A DNA stretch of 64,000 nt from Photobacterium chitinilyticum. Its GTDB lineage: Bacteria; Pseudomonadota; Gammaproteobacteria; Enterobacterales; Vibrionaceae. The position numbers were made by a program, and so were the translations under genes. The notes under the pieces are model-generated. The model made no database searches and was not told the origin of the DNA. It saw only the letters and a list, made by a program, of their open reading frames with translations. This document shows positions 47,028 through 55,872 of this stretch, in pieces (position 1 is the stretch's first letter; every line of letters begins with the position of its first letter). The stretch is from assembly GCF_004104355.1 (NCBI RefSeq), contig NZ_RJLM01000002.1, positions 63,168-127,167 of the forward strand. The letters are read 5' to 3'.

Positions 47028-47981
47028 TTATTCAGTTACAGTTTTTGGTTCTGCCGCCGTTTCTTTATGAGCAAACTTCATAAATAGCATCATAGAAACA
47101 ACAACCACAGCCATCGCAAGCAAGCGCATTGGCGTTACCGCTTCACCCAGTGCGAAGACAGCCAGTACAAACGAAGACAGCGGCATTAGGTTCAGAGCCA
47201 TACCGGTACCATCAACACCAACACGCTCCATTGCGTAAATGTACACGAGGTAACTTGTACCGGAGATACCCACACCAAGGATTACGATACATAGAACGCG
47301 TAGCGGCGAGCTAAAGATACCCAACGCTGAAGCGAAGTCAGCACCAGAGAACATCAGGTAAACCCCAAAACCAATCGATGCGAAGATAAACTGGTGGAAC
47401 ATAGTGGCAACAGAGCCATACTTTTCAGCTAGTTTTGCGCGAGCGTATGCTGTGCAAGAGAAGCTTGCAGCACTACCTAGGCAAATTAAGTGACCGATGT
47501 TGAAGCCGTTCGTTTCTGAGTTCGGATCCATAACCAAGATTGCAACACCAACGAAAGCACCAACAGCAGCGAGCATTTGCAGCATTGTAAAGCGGGCATT
47601 GTGACGGAAGAATCCGACAGTCAGGATCAAGATTGGGATCAGGCCCTGAATAACGCCATTTTCAGAGGCTGTAATGTATTCTAACGATAGGAATGACAGA
47701 TAACTAAATGCACCCTGACCGACGATGCCACAGGCAGCAGCCCAGAACACATCACTGCGGTTATCCCACGTTAGTTTGAAATCAGCTTTTTTCTTCATCT
47801 TGCCAGTTGATAAACCGACATTAAACACTATGCCTAAGGTAATGAAGGCCACGGTATAGCGAGCCCATACCAGTACCTGCGCATCCATCACTTCCAGAAT
47901 AGGTGTACCGACAATCCACGGTATACCCCAAAGCAATCCGATAAAGATCGCTGCAATCCAACCCTTCACTGTGTTACTCAT
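47028..47981 (-). CDS. EamA-family permease 2 of the diamino-acid locus
   Basis: 317 residues, ten TM helices, paired with the preceding permease by duplication. It starts MSNTVKGWIAAIFIGLLWGI, has the internal repeat GTSYLVYIYAMERVGVDGTG, and ends with a soluble tail (HKETAAEPKTVTE). Two similar EamA proteins could act as a heterodimer or have separate substrates. It lies 23 bp after the Asp/Glu racemase-like gene, so co-transcription is likely. Confidence 0.85.
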   Translation of the reverse strand: MSNTVKGWIAAIFIGLLWGIPWIVGTPILEVMDAQVLVWARYTVAFITLGIVFNVGLSTGKMKKKADFKLTWDNRSDVFWAAACGIVGQGAFSYLSFLSLEYITASENGVIQGLIPILILTVGFFRHNARFTMLQMLAAVGAFVGVAILVMDPNSETNGFNIGHLICLGSAASFSCTAYARAKLAEKYGSVATMFHQFIFASIGFGVYLMFSGADFASALGIFSSPLRVLCIVILGVGISGTSYLVYIYAMERVGVDGTGMALNLMPLSSFVLAVFALGEAVTPMRLLAMAVVVVSMMLFMKFAHKETAAEPKTVTE

Positions 47982-48004
47982 GATCTAATCCTTTCTTCTA
48001 TCAC

Positions 48005-48775
48005 TTATTGGTTTAGTAGGCGTCCATAACCTGGACACTGCGCTGCTTTTCCAGTCAGATGCATCGCATGCCAGAACATTGCTGAATTACTGCAAACAAC
48101 GGGAATATCAAATTTGTCTTCAATTTCCTGAATATGATCGAGCACACGCAGGTTGGTACAAGACATAAAGACCAAATCGGCACCGGAATCCGGCAGGATT
48201 TTATCTAGTGCTTCTAGCATCGACTCTTTCGAGACTGTTGTTATATCTGTATCTTTTTCAATACCCAGCGAGCCCAAAACGACAACGTCAAATCCAGCGT
48301 TGGTCAACTGTTGATAAAGAGGGAAATTAACTTCAGTCGGGTATGGAGAGAAGACCGCAATTTTTTTTGCACCTAAATGCTTGAATGCAGCTTGTGCAGC
48401 GGTCCATGGGTTGGTCGCAGGAATGTCACCACGATTTTTCGTCAGCAGGTTAGCAACCTTCTCCTCACCAATAATGATAGAGGCCGAGGTACAACCGAAA
48501 GCCATCACATCCATCGGCAAACCTGTGGCAATTAAGTCCGAGGCTTCGCTGATTCCTGTTGCTATCTGATCCAGTGCTTCAGGTGTCATTTCACTGCTGT
48601 AATAAACGCGAGAGCTAAATACGCCAGCTTGGGTACCGAGCAACTTTGCCCAGTCCATTTCTAATGAATGATCAGTACTGAGCTGAACAAGGCCAATGTG
48701 AACACGACCAATACGCGGTGCCTGTACATGAGTAAGTGGCGTTTCAAACTTCTGGAATTCTTCAATCGTTTGCAT
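48005..48775 (-). CDS. Asp/Glu racemase superfamily enzyme (AMDase/EutA/maleate isomerase-like)
   Basis: 256 residues from ATG 48775 (MQTIEEFQKFETPLTHVQAP). A further upstream frame to 48847 is not conserved-looking. The fold is that of arylmalonate decarboxylase and maleate isomerase: RIGRVHIGLVQLSTDHSLEM, then VMAFGCTSASIIIG with Cys1 (about 93), KKIAVFSPYPTEVNFPLYQQ, and FMSCTNLRVLDHI with Cys2 (about 200). Two catalytic cysteines suggest racemase or isomerase chemistry. EutA, from ectoine-degradation loci, belongs to this group. Placement beside an M24 hydrolase repeats the ectoine-type pairing. Confidence 0.82.
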   Translation of the reverse strand: MQTIEEFQKFETPLTHVQAPRIGRVHIGLVQLSTDHSLEMDWAKLLGTQAGVFSSRVYYSSEMTPEALDQIATGISEASDLIATGLPMDVMAFGCTSASIIIGEEKVANLLTKNRGDIPATNPWTAAQAAFKHLGAKKIAVFSPYPTEVNFPLYQQLTNAGFDVVVLGSLGIEKDTDITTVSKESMLEALDKILPDSGADLVFMSCTNLRVLDHIQEIEDKFDIPVVCSNSAMFWHAMHLTGKAAQCPGYGRLLNQ

Positions 48776-48849
48776 GATTATGATCTTTTTATAGTTATGT
48801 TGCTTTGTTGCCATGCCGAATGAATCGACATGGCACACAGGAATCAATT

Positions 48850-50016
48850 TTATGGGATAACAATCAACTCAGGCTCGGCACGCTTGCTCAGCCACTCTGC
48901 ACCGTCTTCGGTGATCACGATGTTCTCTTCGTGAACCATTGACTTACCAGGCGCATACACCATTCCCGGCTCAAGAGTCATCACCATTCCAGGCTTCAGA
49001 ATCGTATTGTCAGTTGCTGTGTTGGATGGACGCTCAGTCAGCTCCATACCCAGGCCGTGGCCAAGACGGCCAACATCGTTGCCCAAGGCACCATTCGCTT
49101 CTAGCACCTTCCACATTGCGTTGTAGATATCGGTAGTAGTCGCGCCAGGACGTGCGGCTTCAAAGCCTTTCGTCGTTGCTTCATAGGTTGCGCGGTAAGC
49201 AGCTTTGGTTTCTTCGCTTGCACTTCCGAATGCCCAGTTACGGTCAAAGTCAGAGAAGTAACCATCACGAACTGCACCGGTATCAATGATCAGCACATCG
49301 CCCTCTTCGATGACGCGATCTGTTGGTCCCATAATGATGCTGTCGTAACCATCAGGACCAGAACCGGCGATGATATACGGACATTCATCGGCACCTTCAA
49401 GCAGCATGTCGATGCGGAACTGCTTACAAATTTCACGTTCTGTCATGCCTGAACGAGCATAATCAGGGATCTTGTTGAAACCGATGTTGGTGATGCGACA
49501 GATTTCACGAGTCTTCTCAATCTCAGCCTGTGATTTAATCTGACGTAGCTCGTGCATCGCTAGTGACACATCCACAAACTCTTTTTTCACCATGGTGGTC
49601 AGTTTCAGGTAATTGTTAACCGGCATACGTAGGTGAGATTCAATACCTAATGTTGCGCCCACTCGGCCGTAACGACATGACATTGAATTCAACGCACTGG
49701 CTACCAGGCTGATCCCGTCATCTTCAGGACGTGGTGACGGCCAGGTTATGATGTTTTCAACCCAGGTACCCGCCATACCGCTGGCGCCGATTTCAGGAAT
49801 AATCGCAACTGGCTTACCTTCTGCAGGCACAATGACAAACCAAGGACGAGTCGGGCTGTGCCAGAATTGAGTATGGAAACCGGTAAAGTAGCGAACATTC
49901 GGCTCGGTAGTAAAAATCATCGCGTCGAGTTTCATCTCATGCATGACTTTCTGTGCACGCGCTGTTCTGTGTTCAAATTCAGACGTTTCAAAACCACGTT
50001 GTAAATAGTTAGTCAT
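48850..50016 (-). CDS. M24 peptidase-fold hydrolase (Xaa-Pro/creatinase/ectoine-hydrolase-like)
   Basis: 388 residues from ATG 50016 (MTNYLQRGFETSEFEHRTAR), preceded by AGAGG; the extension to 50097 is rejected. The N-terminal creatinase domain (about 15-155, YFTGFHTQFWHSP) is followed by the pita-bread domain with metal ligands in IDTGAVRDGYFSDFDRNW (two Asp), LGHGLGMEL (His), LEPGMV (Glu) and VHEENIVIT (Glu). M24 members include DoeA (ectoine hydrolase), creatinase and aminopeptidase P. With a racemase-like neighbour, an ectoine-hydrolase-like ring or amide cleavage is plausible. First gene of the minus operon. Confidence 0.85.
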   Translation of the reverse strand: MTNYLQRGFETSEFEHRTARAQKVMHEMKLDAMIFTTEPNVRYFTGFHTQFWHSPTRPWFVIVPAEGKPVAIIPEIGASGMAGTWVENIITWPSPRPEDDGISLVASALNSMSCRYGRVGATLGIESHLRMPVNNYLKLTTMVKKEFVDVSLAMHELRQIKSQAEIEKTREICRITNIGFNKIPDYARSGMTEREICKQFRIDMLLEGADECPYIIAGSGPDGYDSIIMGPTDRVIEEGDVLIIDTGAVRDGYFSDFDRNWAFGSASEETKAAYRATYEATTKGFEAARPGATTTDIYNAMWKVLEANGALGNDVGRLGHGLGMELTERPSNTATDNTILKPGMVMTLEPGMVYAPGKSMVHEENIVITEDGAEWLSKRAEPELIVIP

Positions 50017-50163
50017 TACGACCTCTTCCTTATTGTCATGGCTGTGTGGTGATGGCTTTAGGGCACAGAAGTGAACGATAAGCGCCACACAGTTCAATAT
50101 TGTTTACGTTACTGTGGTGCATCTTACTGAAAGCTGAGTTAAATAATGTGACCTGCGTCGCGC

Positions 50164-50338
50164 AGTTAACTTTAGTGCACTATCAAGAGAGTTATTTGGA
50201 ATATTATGTGATTTAAGTCAATTTTAGTGACCTTTAGTTAACTTTGCAGTTGTCAGATATCGCAAATTATAGTTTTATAGTTACACAAAGTTGATTTTAA
50301 ACTTGCTTTATAACCAACTGAGGAACAAAATAGTTAAC
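50164..50338. promoter_or_regulatory. Repeated AGTTAAC sites in the divergent control region
   Basis: AGTTAACTTT occurs at 50164-50173 and 50236-50245, and AGTTAAC again at 50332-50338. All lie in the 349-bp AT-rich gap between the divergent operons, so they are candidate sites for the YheO-type regulator. Confidence 0.45.
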
Positions 50339-50365
50339 AGTCTCAGTTCACAATAGTGGTCATAA

Positions 50366-51043
50366 ATGAAAACAACAGCATATGCATCGTATAATGCAGA
50401 ATTTACCGACAAAGACAGAGAGTTCTTAGTTACTTATTTTCGGTTAGCCGACACCATTGCTGATTTTATCGGTCCTCATTGCGAGGTAGTGATCCACTCG
50501 TTCGAAAGCTTAGAGAAATCAGTCGTCAAGATCGTCAATGGCCACCATACCGGTCGTACGGTTGGCTCTCCGATCACTGATCTCGGGCTAAAAATGCTTA
50601 GTCTGATCGAGAAAACAGGCGAAGTGACACCAAAGAGTTACTTCACCACCAGCAAAGACGGCTCTTTGCTTAAATCAACCACCTGCGTATTGGCAGGTGA
50701 GAACGGTAAACCGATAGGATTATTCTGTATCAACATGAATCTTTCCCATCCCTTTCCGGAAATTATCAAAACGCTAATGCCCGATATGGCAAACACGCAT
50801 GTCGCTGTTAGCGAGAATTTCAGTTCATGTGCGACCGATGTGATTGAGCAGGCGCTTAGTCACGCTATTCAAGAAATTGAAAACGACGCATCGGTCAACT
50901 TGAAAGGCAAAAACAAAGCGATTACCAAGCTATTGCTTGAAAACGGGGTATTTGAATTAAAAGAGGCGACAGCAATGGTTTCCGAGCGACTCGGGATCAC
51001 TCGCCATGCAGTTTATAAATATATCCGCGAATTCAAATCGTAA
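50366..51043 (+). CDS. YheO/DauR-type transcriptional regulator
   Basis: 225 residues. A YheO-like PAS domain (about 20-130) includes LADTIADFIGPHCEVVIHSF, GSPITDLGLKML and GKPIGLFCINMNLS. A C-terminal helix-turn-helix (about 170-225) has AITKLLLENGVFELKEATAM and VSERLGITRHAVYKYIREF. This architecture matches the D-arginine utilisation regulator DauR family, which controls amino-acid catabolic genes. It heads the plus operon, divergent from the M24-led operon, so it most likely regulates both. Confidence 0.85.
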   Translation: MKTTAYASYNAEFTDKDREFLVTYFRLADTIADFIGPHCEVVIHSFESLEKSVVKIVNGHHTGRTVGSPITDLGLKMLSLIEKTGEVTPKSYFTTSKDGSLLKSTTCVLAGENGKPIGLFCINMNLSHPFPEIIKTLMPDMANTHVAVSENFSSCATDVIEQALSHAIQEIENDASVNLKGKNKAITKLLLENGVFELKEATAMVSERLGITRHAVYKYIREFKS

Positions 51044-51067
51044 CTACTGACACTAAAGAGAAAGACA

Positions 51068-51454
51068 ATGAAAACAAAAATCCACACAGATCTAGCCCCA
51101 GCAGCAATTGGTCCATACTCACAGGGCCTTGCATTCAAAGATATGGTTTTCACCTCTGGCCAGCTTCCGCTAGACCCGAAAACAATGGCTTTTGTTGAAG
51201 GCGGCATTAAAGAGCAGGCTCGTAAGTCGCTTGAAAACCTGAAAGCGGTGCTGGAAGAGAGCGGTGCATCATTGGACTCTGTGCTGAAAACAACTTGTTT
51301 CCTGTCTGATATGGAAAACTTTGCGGCGTTTAACGAAGTGTATACCGAAGTATTTGGTACCGAAAACGCACCGGCTCGTTCATGTGTCGAAGCTGCCCGT
51401 CTACCTAAAGATGCACTGGTTGAAGTTGAAGCTATCGCTTTTATCAACCAATAA
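51068..51454 (+). CDS. RidA-family enamine/imine deaminase
   Basis: 128 residues with PAAIGPYSQGLAFKDMVFTS, GGIKEQARKSLENLKAVLEE, TTCFLSDMENFAAFNEVYTE and the active-site segment ENAPARSCVEAARLPKDALV containing Arg. The family hydrolyses reactive 2-aminoacrylate/imine intermediates released by PLP-dependent lyases. Placement directly before diaminopropionate ammonia-lyase, which generates such an intermediate, is chemically sensible. It is 24 bp after the regulator gene. Confidence 0.9.
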   Translation: MKTKIHTDLAPAAIGPYSQGLAFKDMVFTSGQLPLDPKTMAFVEGGIKEQARKSLENLKAVLEESGASLDSVLKTTCFLSDMENFAAFNEVYTEVFGTENAPARSCVEAARLPKDALVEVEAIAFINQ

Positions 51455-51461
51455 AATGAAG

Positions 51462-51491
51462 TGAGGCCATCCGTCGCCGACGATGGCCTCA
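51462..51491 (+). promoter_or_regulatory. Intercistronic hairpin between ridA-like and dpaL genes
   Basis: TGAGGCCATC and GATGGCCTCA pair, with GTC/GAC continuing past a one-base bulge. There is no T-run, so it is more likely an RNA-stability or differential-expression element than a terminator. Confidence 0.5.
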
Positions 51492-51516
51492 TCCCTGTTC
51501 AGCCCCTTTCGAAGTG

Positions 51517-52710
51517 ATGATTATGCTTAAAGTATCTAATAACCAGTTTTATACCGGTGAAACCTGTTCTCTCTTCACGACAGAAATCGCGCAACGTACT
51601 CGCGAATTTCATCGTCAAATTGATGGTTACCAGCCAACACCTTTAGTTTCATTGCCTCAGCTTGCCTCTAAACTCGGCGTTAAAGCCATTTTGGTGAAAG
51701 ATGAATCACACCGTTTCGGCCTAAATGCATTCAAGGTGCTAGGCGGTTCATATGCGCTGGGCAGACTGCTGGCTGAACACCTGGAAATGGATATTTCTGA
51801 AATCGACCTGAAAACCGTTGCCTCGAAGTTAGACAAGCCGCTGGTATTTACCACCGCGACCGCAGGCAACCATGGTACAGGCGTAGCATGGGCCGCTCGC
51901 GAAATGGGCCAGAAAGCCGTGGTATACATGCCAAAAGGCTCGGCACAAGCCAGTGTCAACCGAATCAAGGGGCTTGGTGCCGAGTGTATCGTTACCGATG
52001 TTAACTACGATGATACGGTTCGCCTCGCCAACAAGACCGCCGAAGAAAACGGCTGGATGTTGGTACAGGATACGGCGTGGGAAGGTTACGATAAAATTCC
52101 GACTTGGATTTCTCAGGGTTATATGACAATGGCCGACGAAGCCATTGAGCAAGCAACCGCAATGCCTGAAGGCCTGCCGACACACGTTATGCTTCAGGCT
52201 GGCGTTGGCGCTATGGCCGGTGGCGTTCTGGGCTACCTGGCTGACAAACTGGGTGCAGATAACTTTAAAACCGTTATTGCCGAGCCAAGTGCTGCTGATT
52301 GCATCTTCCGCTCTGGATCAAGCAAAGACGGCAACATGGTCAACGTAACGGGCGACCTAAACTCCATCATGGCCGGACTGGCCTGTGGCGAACCAAACCC
52401 TGTTACCTGGCCAATTCTACGTAATTGCAGCGATGTATTCGTCTCTGTAGACGATAATGTTGCCGCAACAGGGATGCGTATCCTTGGCAACCCTTTACAC
52501 GGCGATACAGCTGTCACCAGCGGTGAGTCAGGCGCAATCACAATGGGTCTGCTGCACCTACTGGCAAATCATCCGGAAGGTCAGAAAGTCGCGCAAAATA
52601 TTGGCCTTGACCAAGATGCTGTCGTTATGATTTTCAGCACCGAAGGCGATACCAATGCCGACCGTTACCGCCAAATCGTTTGGGAAGGCAAACTGCCTCT
52701 TAACGACTAA
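51517..52710 (+). CDS. dpaL: 2,3-diaminopropionate ammonia-lyase
   Basis: 397 residues from ATG 51517; GTG 51514 and ATG 51523 are alternatives. It belongs to PLP fold type II. The PLP Lys is in RFGLNAFKVLGGSYA (about 72), the substrate loop is TATAGNHGTGVAWAAREMGQ, the PLP-phosphate glycine loop is AGVGAMAGGVLGYL, and the Ser near the end is in STEGDT. It aligns nearly throughout with E. coli YgeX (for example MPKGSAQASVNRIKGLGAEC and ACGEPNP). It splits 2,3-diaminopropionate (and D-serine in the E. coli enzyme) into pyruvate and ammonia. A strong terminator follows. Confidence 0.92.
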   Translation: MIMLKVSNNQFYTGETCSLFTTEIAQRTREFHRQIDGYQPTPLVSLPQLASKLGVKAILVKDESHRFGLNAFKVLGGSYALGRLLAEHLEMDISEIDLKTVASKLDKPLVFTTATAGNHGTGVAWAAREMGQKAVVYMPKGSAQASVNRIKGLGAECIVTDVNYDDTVRLANKTAEENGWMLVQDTAWEGYDKIPTWISQGYMTMADEAIEQATAMPEGLPTHVMLQAGVGAMAGGVLGYLADKLGADNFKTVIAEPSAADCIFRSGSSKDGNMVNVTGDLNSIMAGLACGEPNPVTWPILRNCSDVFVSVDDNVAATGMRILGNPLHGDTAVTSGESGAITMGLLHLLANHPEGQKVAQNIGLDQDAVVMIFSTEGDTNADRYRQIVWEGKLPLND

Positions 52711-52760
52711 GCATAATCAGAGACCCATCATTAGCTTGATGGATTAACTGACAAAATATG

Positions 52761-52797
52761 ACCCCCTCTAAACAACAAGTTTAGAGGGGGTTATTTT
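52761..52797 (+). terminator. Rho-independent terminator of dpaL
   Basis: Thirteen-base perfect stem ACCCCCTCTAAAC / GTTTAGAGGGGGT around AACAA, followed by TATTTTT. Confidence 0.92.
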
Positions 52798-52807
52798 TCG
52801 CATTAGC

Positions 52808-55504
52808 TTAGTGTTGCAGCAAAGCCTTCTGAGACCGACGACGCCACCATTTATGCAGTTCTTCAACAACGAATAAGTTGGAAGCAATCAGCAGCAGTTG
52901 GATCCACTGGGCTAAAGAAATCGGCTGAATTACTAATACATCACTGATACCCGGAGTGTACATGGCTGCAATATGCACCAGTTGGGCGATAGGAACAGCG
53001 CACATCAAGAATGGGTTAGCAAATAATGGCAATGTAAATAATGACAGCGTTTCAGAACGGCTATTTAGCGCGTGAATATTGCCAAACAATACCATCAGCA
53101 TAAGGGTCAGGTTTCTCGCCTCCTCCACCGGTTGGCCAGCTTCAAGAGCCAGGTAATAATGGACAAATGCCAGTCCCCCCATTACGGTTCCAGAAACCAC
53201 GATATGCTCGATAATTAATTTTTCAAAAATCGGCTCGCTGGGCTTTCTTGGCTTGCAAGTTAATTCATTGCCTTCTTTAGGTTCAAACGCCAATGCGACG
53301 TCCTGCAACCCATTAGCAACTAAATTCAACCACAAAAGTTGGACTGCAATCATGGGCATAGGCAACCCAGCAAGAACTGAAAGGAAAAACAGCCAGAGAG
53401 CTGAAAATCCGGTTGCCACCAATAAGGCAATAACCTTGCGTATATTGTTGTATACCACACGGCCTTGCTCGATACCGGACACAATAGAGGCAAAATTATC
53501 GTCAGTAATAATGAGGTCTGCGGTTTCTTTAGCGACATCTGTGCCGCGTTTTCCCATCGCGATGCCAGTATTAGCCTGACGCATCGCCGGGGCATCGTTC
53601 ACACCATCTCCGGTTACCGCTACAAAATGTCCTTGGCGCATGAAGCTATCAACAATCTGCTCTTTCTGTTGCGGCTCAATACGGGCAAAAACGCGGACTG
53701 GCCGGATTAATTCATCTGCGGCTTTTGGGCCTTTGGCATTGGCCTGGTGGATCATGTCACCGGTCACTACCGGGGCATCTTGCTCACACATACCAAGCTC
53801 TATTGCAATCGACTTTGCTGTCGCGGGATGATCTCCTGTGATCATCGCAACTTTAATACCACCATCACGGCACCGGGTTATAGCACCAAAAGCTTCATGA
53901 CGAACAGGATCAATCATGGCCACCATACCTAAAAAGCTCATCTGCTCTAATCGCTTATGGCTATTTTCGATTACTTCCCTCTTCGCAAGGGCAATAATTC
54001 GATAGCCTTGTTTTGCAAGAGATTCAAATTGGTCTTCGATCAGAGCCTTGTCAATTTGTACCGAACCAGATGACGTTTCCATTTGACTACACATACTGAG
54101 CATTTTTTCAGGGCTACCTTTGGCGTATAACCAAGCTCTGTTACCATCAAAATTTACGCTCCCGCTGTAGGCTTTTTCTGGTTCGTAAGGAATAAGCTCC
54201 AACTGAGTTTGCTGTTGCCGCAGCTGAGTTATCGACATACCCAGCTTCTTGGCTAGCACCAGAAATGCAACGTCAACAATATCACCGTCCGATACCCACT
54301 CTCCCCCGGCATAACTTAGGTGGCTTTCATTAGCCAGAGCACCAGCAATGCACAGCTGCTGCAGGTGCTGTTGTTCGGTATTGCCACAAATCTCCCCCCC
54401 CGGTGAGATCCCCTCTCCCGTTACCTGGAATACCTTGCTATCAGGCAATACAACTTGACGGATCGTCAACTCATTCACGGTTAATGTGCCCGTTTTATCA
54501 GAGCAAATAAATGTGCATGAACCGAGTGATTCCACGGCAATCAGTTTGCGGATAATGACATTGTTCTTGGCCATTCTCCTCATGCCTATTGCCAAAGCAA
54601 CAGTCAATGCTGCGGGCAACCCTTCCGGTATTACCGAGACGGCAAGGCCAATAGTCATTAAAATAATGGCCTCTGAGGTATAGCTCCCTTTCAGCAACAT
54701 CATGACCGTAAGCGTTAAGATGGCCATAAAAATACCGCCAGCAACCTGATAGGTAAAAGCCCGAATGCGGATCATTAATGGGGGTTCGGAAACACGCTCT
54801 TTTGTGACATGACGAGCGATACGACCAATTTCGGTATTGGTAGCGGTTGCTATAACAATTGCTTGCGCACGGCCATGGGTAATAATACTCCCAGCAAAAC
54901 ACTGGTTTATCTTTTCAGAAATCGGCGCATCGTCATCAACCGTGGCCATCGCATTTTTACTTACCGCCAGAGATTCGCCTGTTAGCATCGACTCGTCAAC
55001 AGCAAGATTCTGGCTGCTAATAAGAGTTACGTCAGCAGGAACCTTATCGCCGGAAGAGAGCAGTATCAGATCACCCGGTACAATTTCTTCAACATCAATA
55101 GTACGGGCGATACTGTCGCGGATAACATGAGCCACCCCTTTGATCATATTGCGTAACGCCACCGCTGATTGTTGTGCCGAATACTCCTGAACGGTACCTA
55201 TGATGGCATTAAGGGTCAGTACCACAATGATAAAAAAACCACTGGGATTTTGTCCCAAAATAAATGAAATAATGGCGGCAACAACCAGGATATAGATAAA
55301 TGGACTGAAAAACTGCCGAACAAAGATTAGTGCATAACCGGGCATCGGAGGATCAGGCAGGCGGTTGAGACCATATTCTTTCAGTCTCTCTTCTGCCTTC
55401 TTTTGCGTTAAGCCGTCAGAACCCTGATCAGTAGGATCCAAAATCTCTGGATTTTGGCCAACACACTCTGACTTTATACCTTCTTTCAGAGAATTTAACG
55501 TCAT
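52808..55504 (-). CDS. P-type cation-transporting ATPase (P2-type, Ca2+-ATPase-like)
   Basis: 898 residues from ATG 55504. The N-terminal cation-ATPase domain is followed by four TM helices, the actuator TGES loop (DESMLTGESLAV, about 172-183), TM4 with the P2 motif VIPEGLPAALTV (about 292-303), the phosphorylation Asp in CSDKTGTLTVNEL (about 337), KGSPE, the hinge TGDGVNDAPAM and six C-terminal TMs with NLVANGLQDVALAFEP. PEGLP and the overall layout fit PMR1/SERCA-type Ca2+ or Mn2+ pumps rather than heavy-metal P1B pumps; ion choice cannot be fixed. Its leader carries two overlapping inverted repeats. Confidence 0.92.
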   Translation of the reverse strand: MTLNSLKEGIKSECVGQNPEILDPTDQGSDGLTQKKAEERLKEYGLNRLPDPPMPGYALIFVRQFFSPFIYILVVAAIISFILGQNPSGFFIIVVLTLNAIIGTVQEYSAQQSAVALRNMIKGVAHVIRDSIARTIDVEEIVPGDLILLSSGDKVPADVTLISSQNLAVDESMLTGESLAVSKNAMATVDDDAPISEKINQCFAGSIITHGRAQAIVIATATNTEIGRIARHVTKERVSEPPLMIRIRAFTYQVAGGIFMAILTLTVMMLLKGSYTSEAIILMTIGLAVSVIPEGLPAALTVALAIGMRRMAKNNVIIRKLIAVESLGSCTFICSDKTGTLTVNELTIRQVVLPDSKVFQVTGEGISPGGEICGNTEQQHLQQLCIAGALANESHLSYAGGEWVSDGDIVDVAFLVLAKKLGMSITQLRQQQTQLELIPYEPEKAYSGSVNFDGNRAWLYAKGSPEKMLSMCSQMETSSGSVQIDKALIEDQFESLAKQGYRIIALAKREVIENSHKRLEQMSFLGMVAMIDPVRHEAFGAITRCRDGGIKVAMITGDHPATAKSIAIELGMCEQDAPVVTGDMIHQANAKGPKAADELIRPVRVFARIEPQQKEQIVDSFMRQGHFVAVTGDGVNDAPAMRQANTGIAMGKRGTDVAKETADLIITDDNFASIVSGIEQGRVVYNNIRKVIALLVATGFSALWLFFLSVLAGLPMPMIAVQLLWLNLVANGLQDVALAFEPKEGNELTCKPRKPSEPIFEKLIIEHIVVSGTVMGGLAFVHYYLALEAGQPVEEARNLTLMLMVLFGNIHALNSRSETLSLFTLPLFANPFLMCAVPIAQLVHIAAMYTPGISDVLVIQPISLAQWIQLLLIASNLFVVEELHKWWRRRSQKALLQH

Positions 55505-55764
55505 GTGCAAATTCCCGCACTTTCAAATTAATCATTCATCACTTAACTGAATGATCAATCATTACTGGGTACATGGGATGCATATTACAAATAAGAATAG
55601 ACCGATCTGGTCAACAAAGCCTTGAAGCGTTCAGAAAATGCTCAATGGTTCCATTAACACTAATATCAGTTTGTCGTTAGACGTATGGCTTCCACTCTCT
55701 CGTGTCTAGCCTAAAGTGCGGTTATTACATTTTTAAAAGAATGAATAGATGTCATTTTCGAATT

Positions 55765-55844
55765 GGTTACTCTAACTCATTTTCCTGAAAACGAGTTAGA
55801 GTAACCTGTCAGGTTGCACCATTTTTTGTAAATTGACAGGTTAC
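55765..55844 (-). promoter_or_regulatory. Two overlapping inverted repeats in the ATPase leader
   Basis: GGTTACTCTAACTC (55765-55778) pairs with GAGTTAGAGTAACC (55793-55806). GTAACCTGTCA (55801-55811) also pairs with TGACAGGTTAC (55834-55844). The shared GTAACC makes the two hairpins mutually exclusive, as in attenuators. They lie between the bactofilin stop and the ATPase start, and the rest of this 368-bp gap shows no gene. They might instead end the bactofilin transcript. Confidence 0.55.
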
Positions 55845-55872
55845 ATCTGGACTAGTCCACATTAATATCTCA

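Noticed and set aside
44770-52710. A true ectoine degradation (doe/eut) locus
   Set aside because: EutC, DoeB-type deacetylase, aminotransferase/dehydrogenase genes and an ectoine ABC or TRAP transporter are absent, and the PLP enzyme is clearly diaminopropionate ammonia-lyase.
55505-55872. yybP-ykoY or M-box riboswitch in front of the P-type ATPase
   Set aside because: The overlapping repeats do not show the conserved loops of either riboswitch class as far as can be judged by eye.
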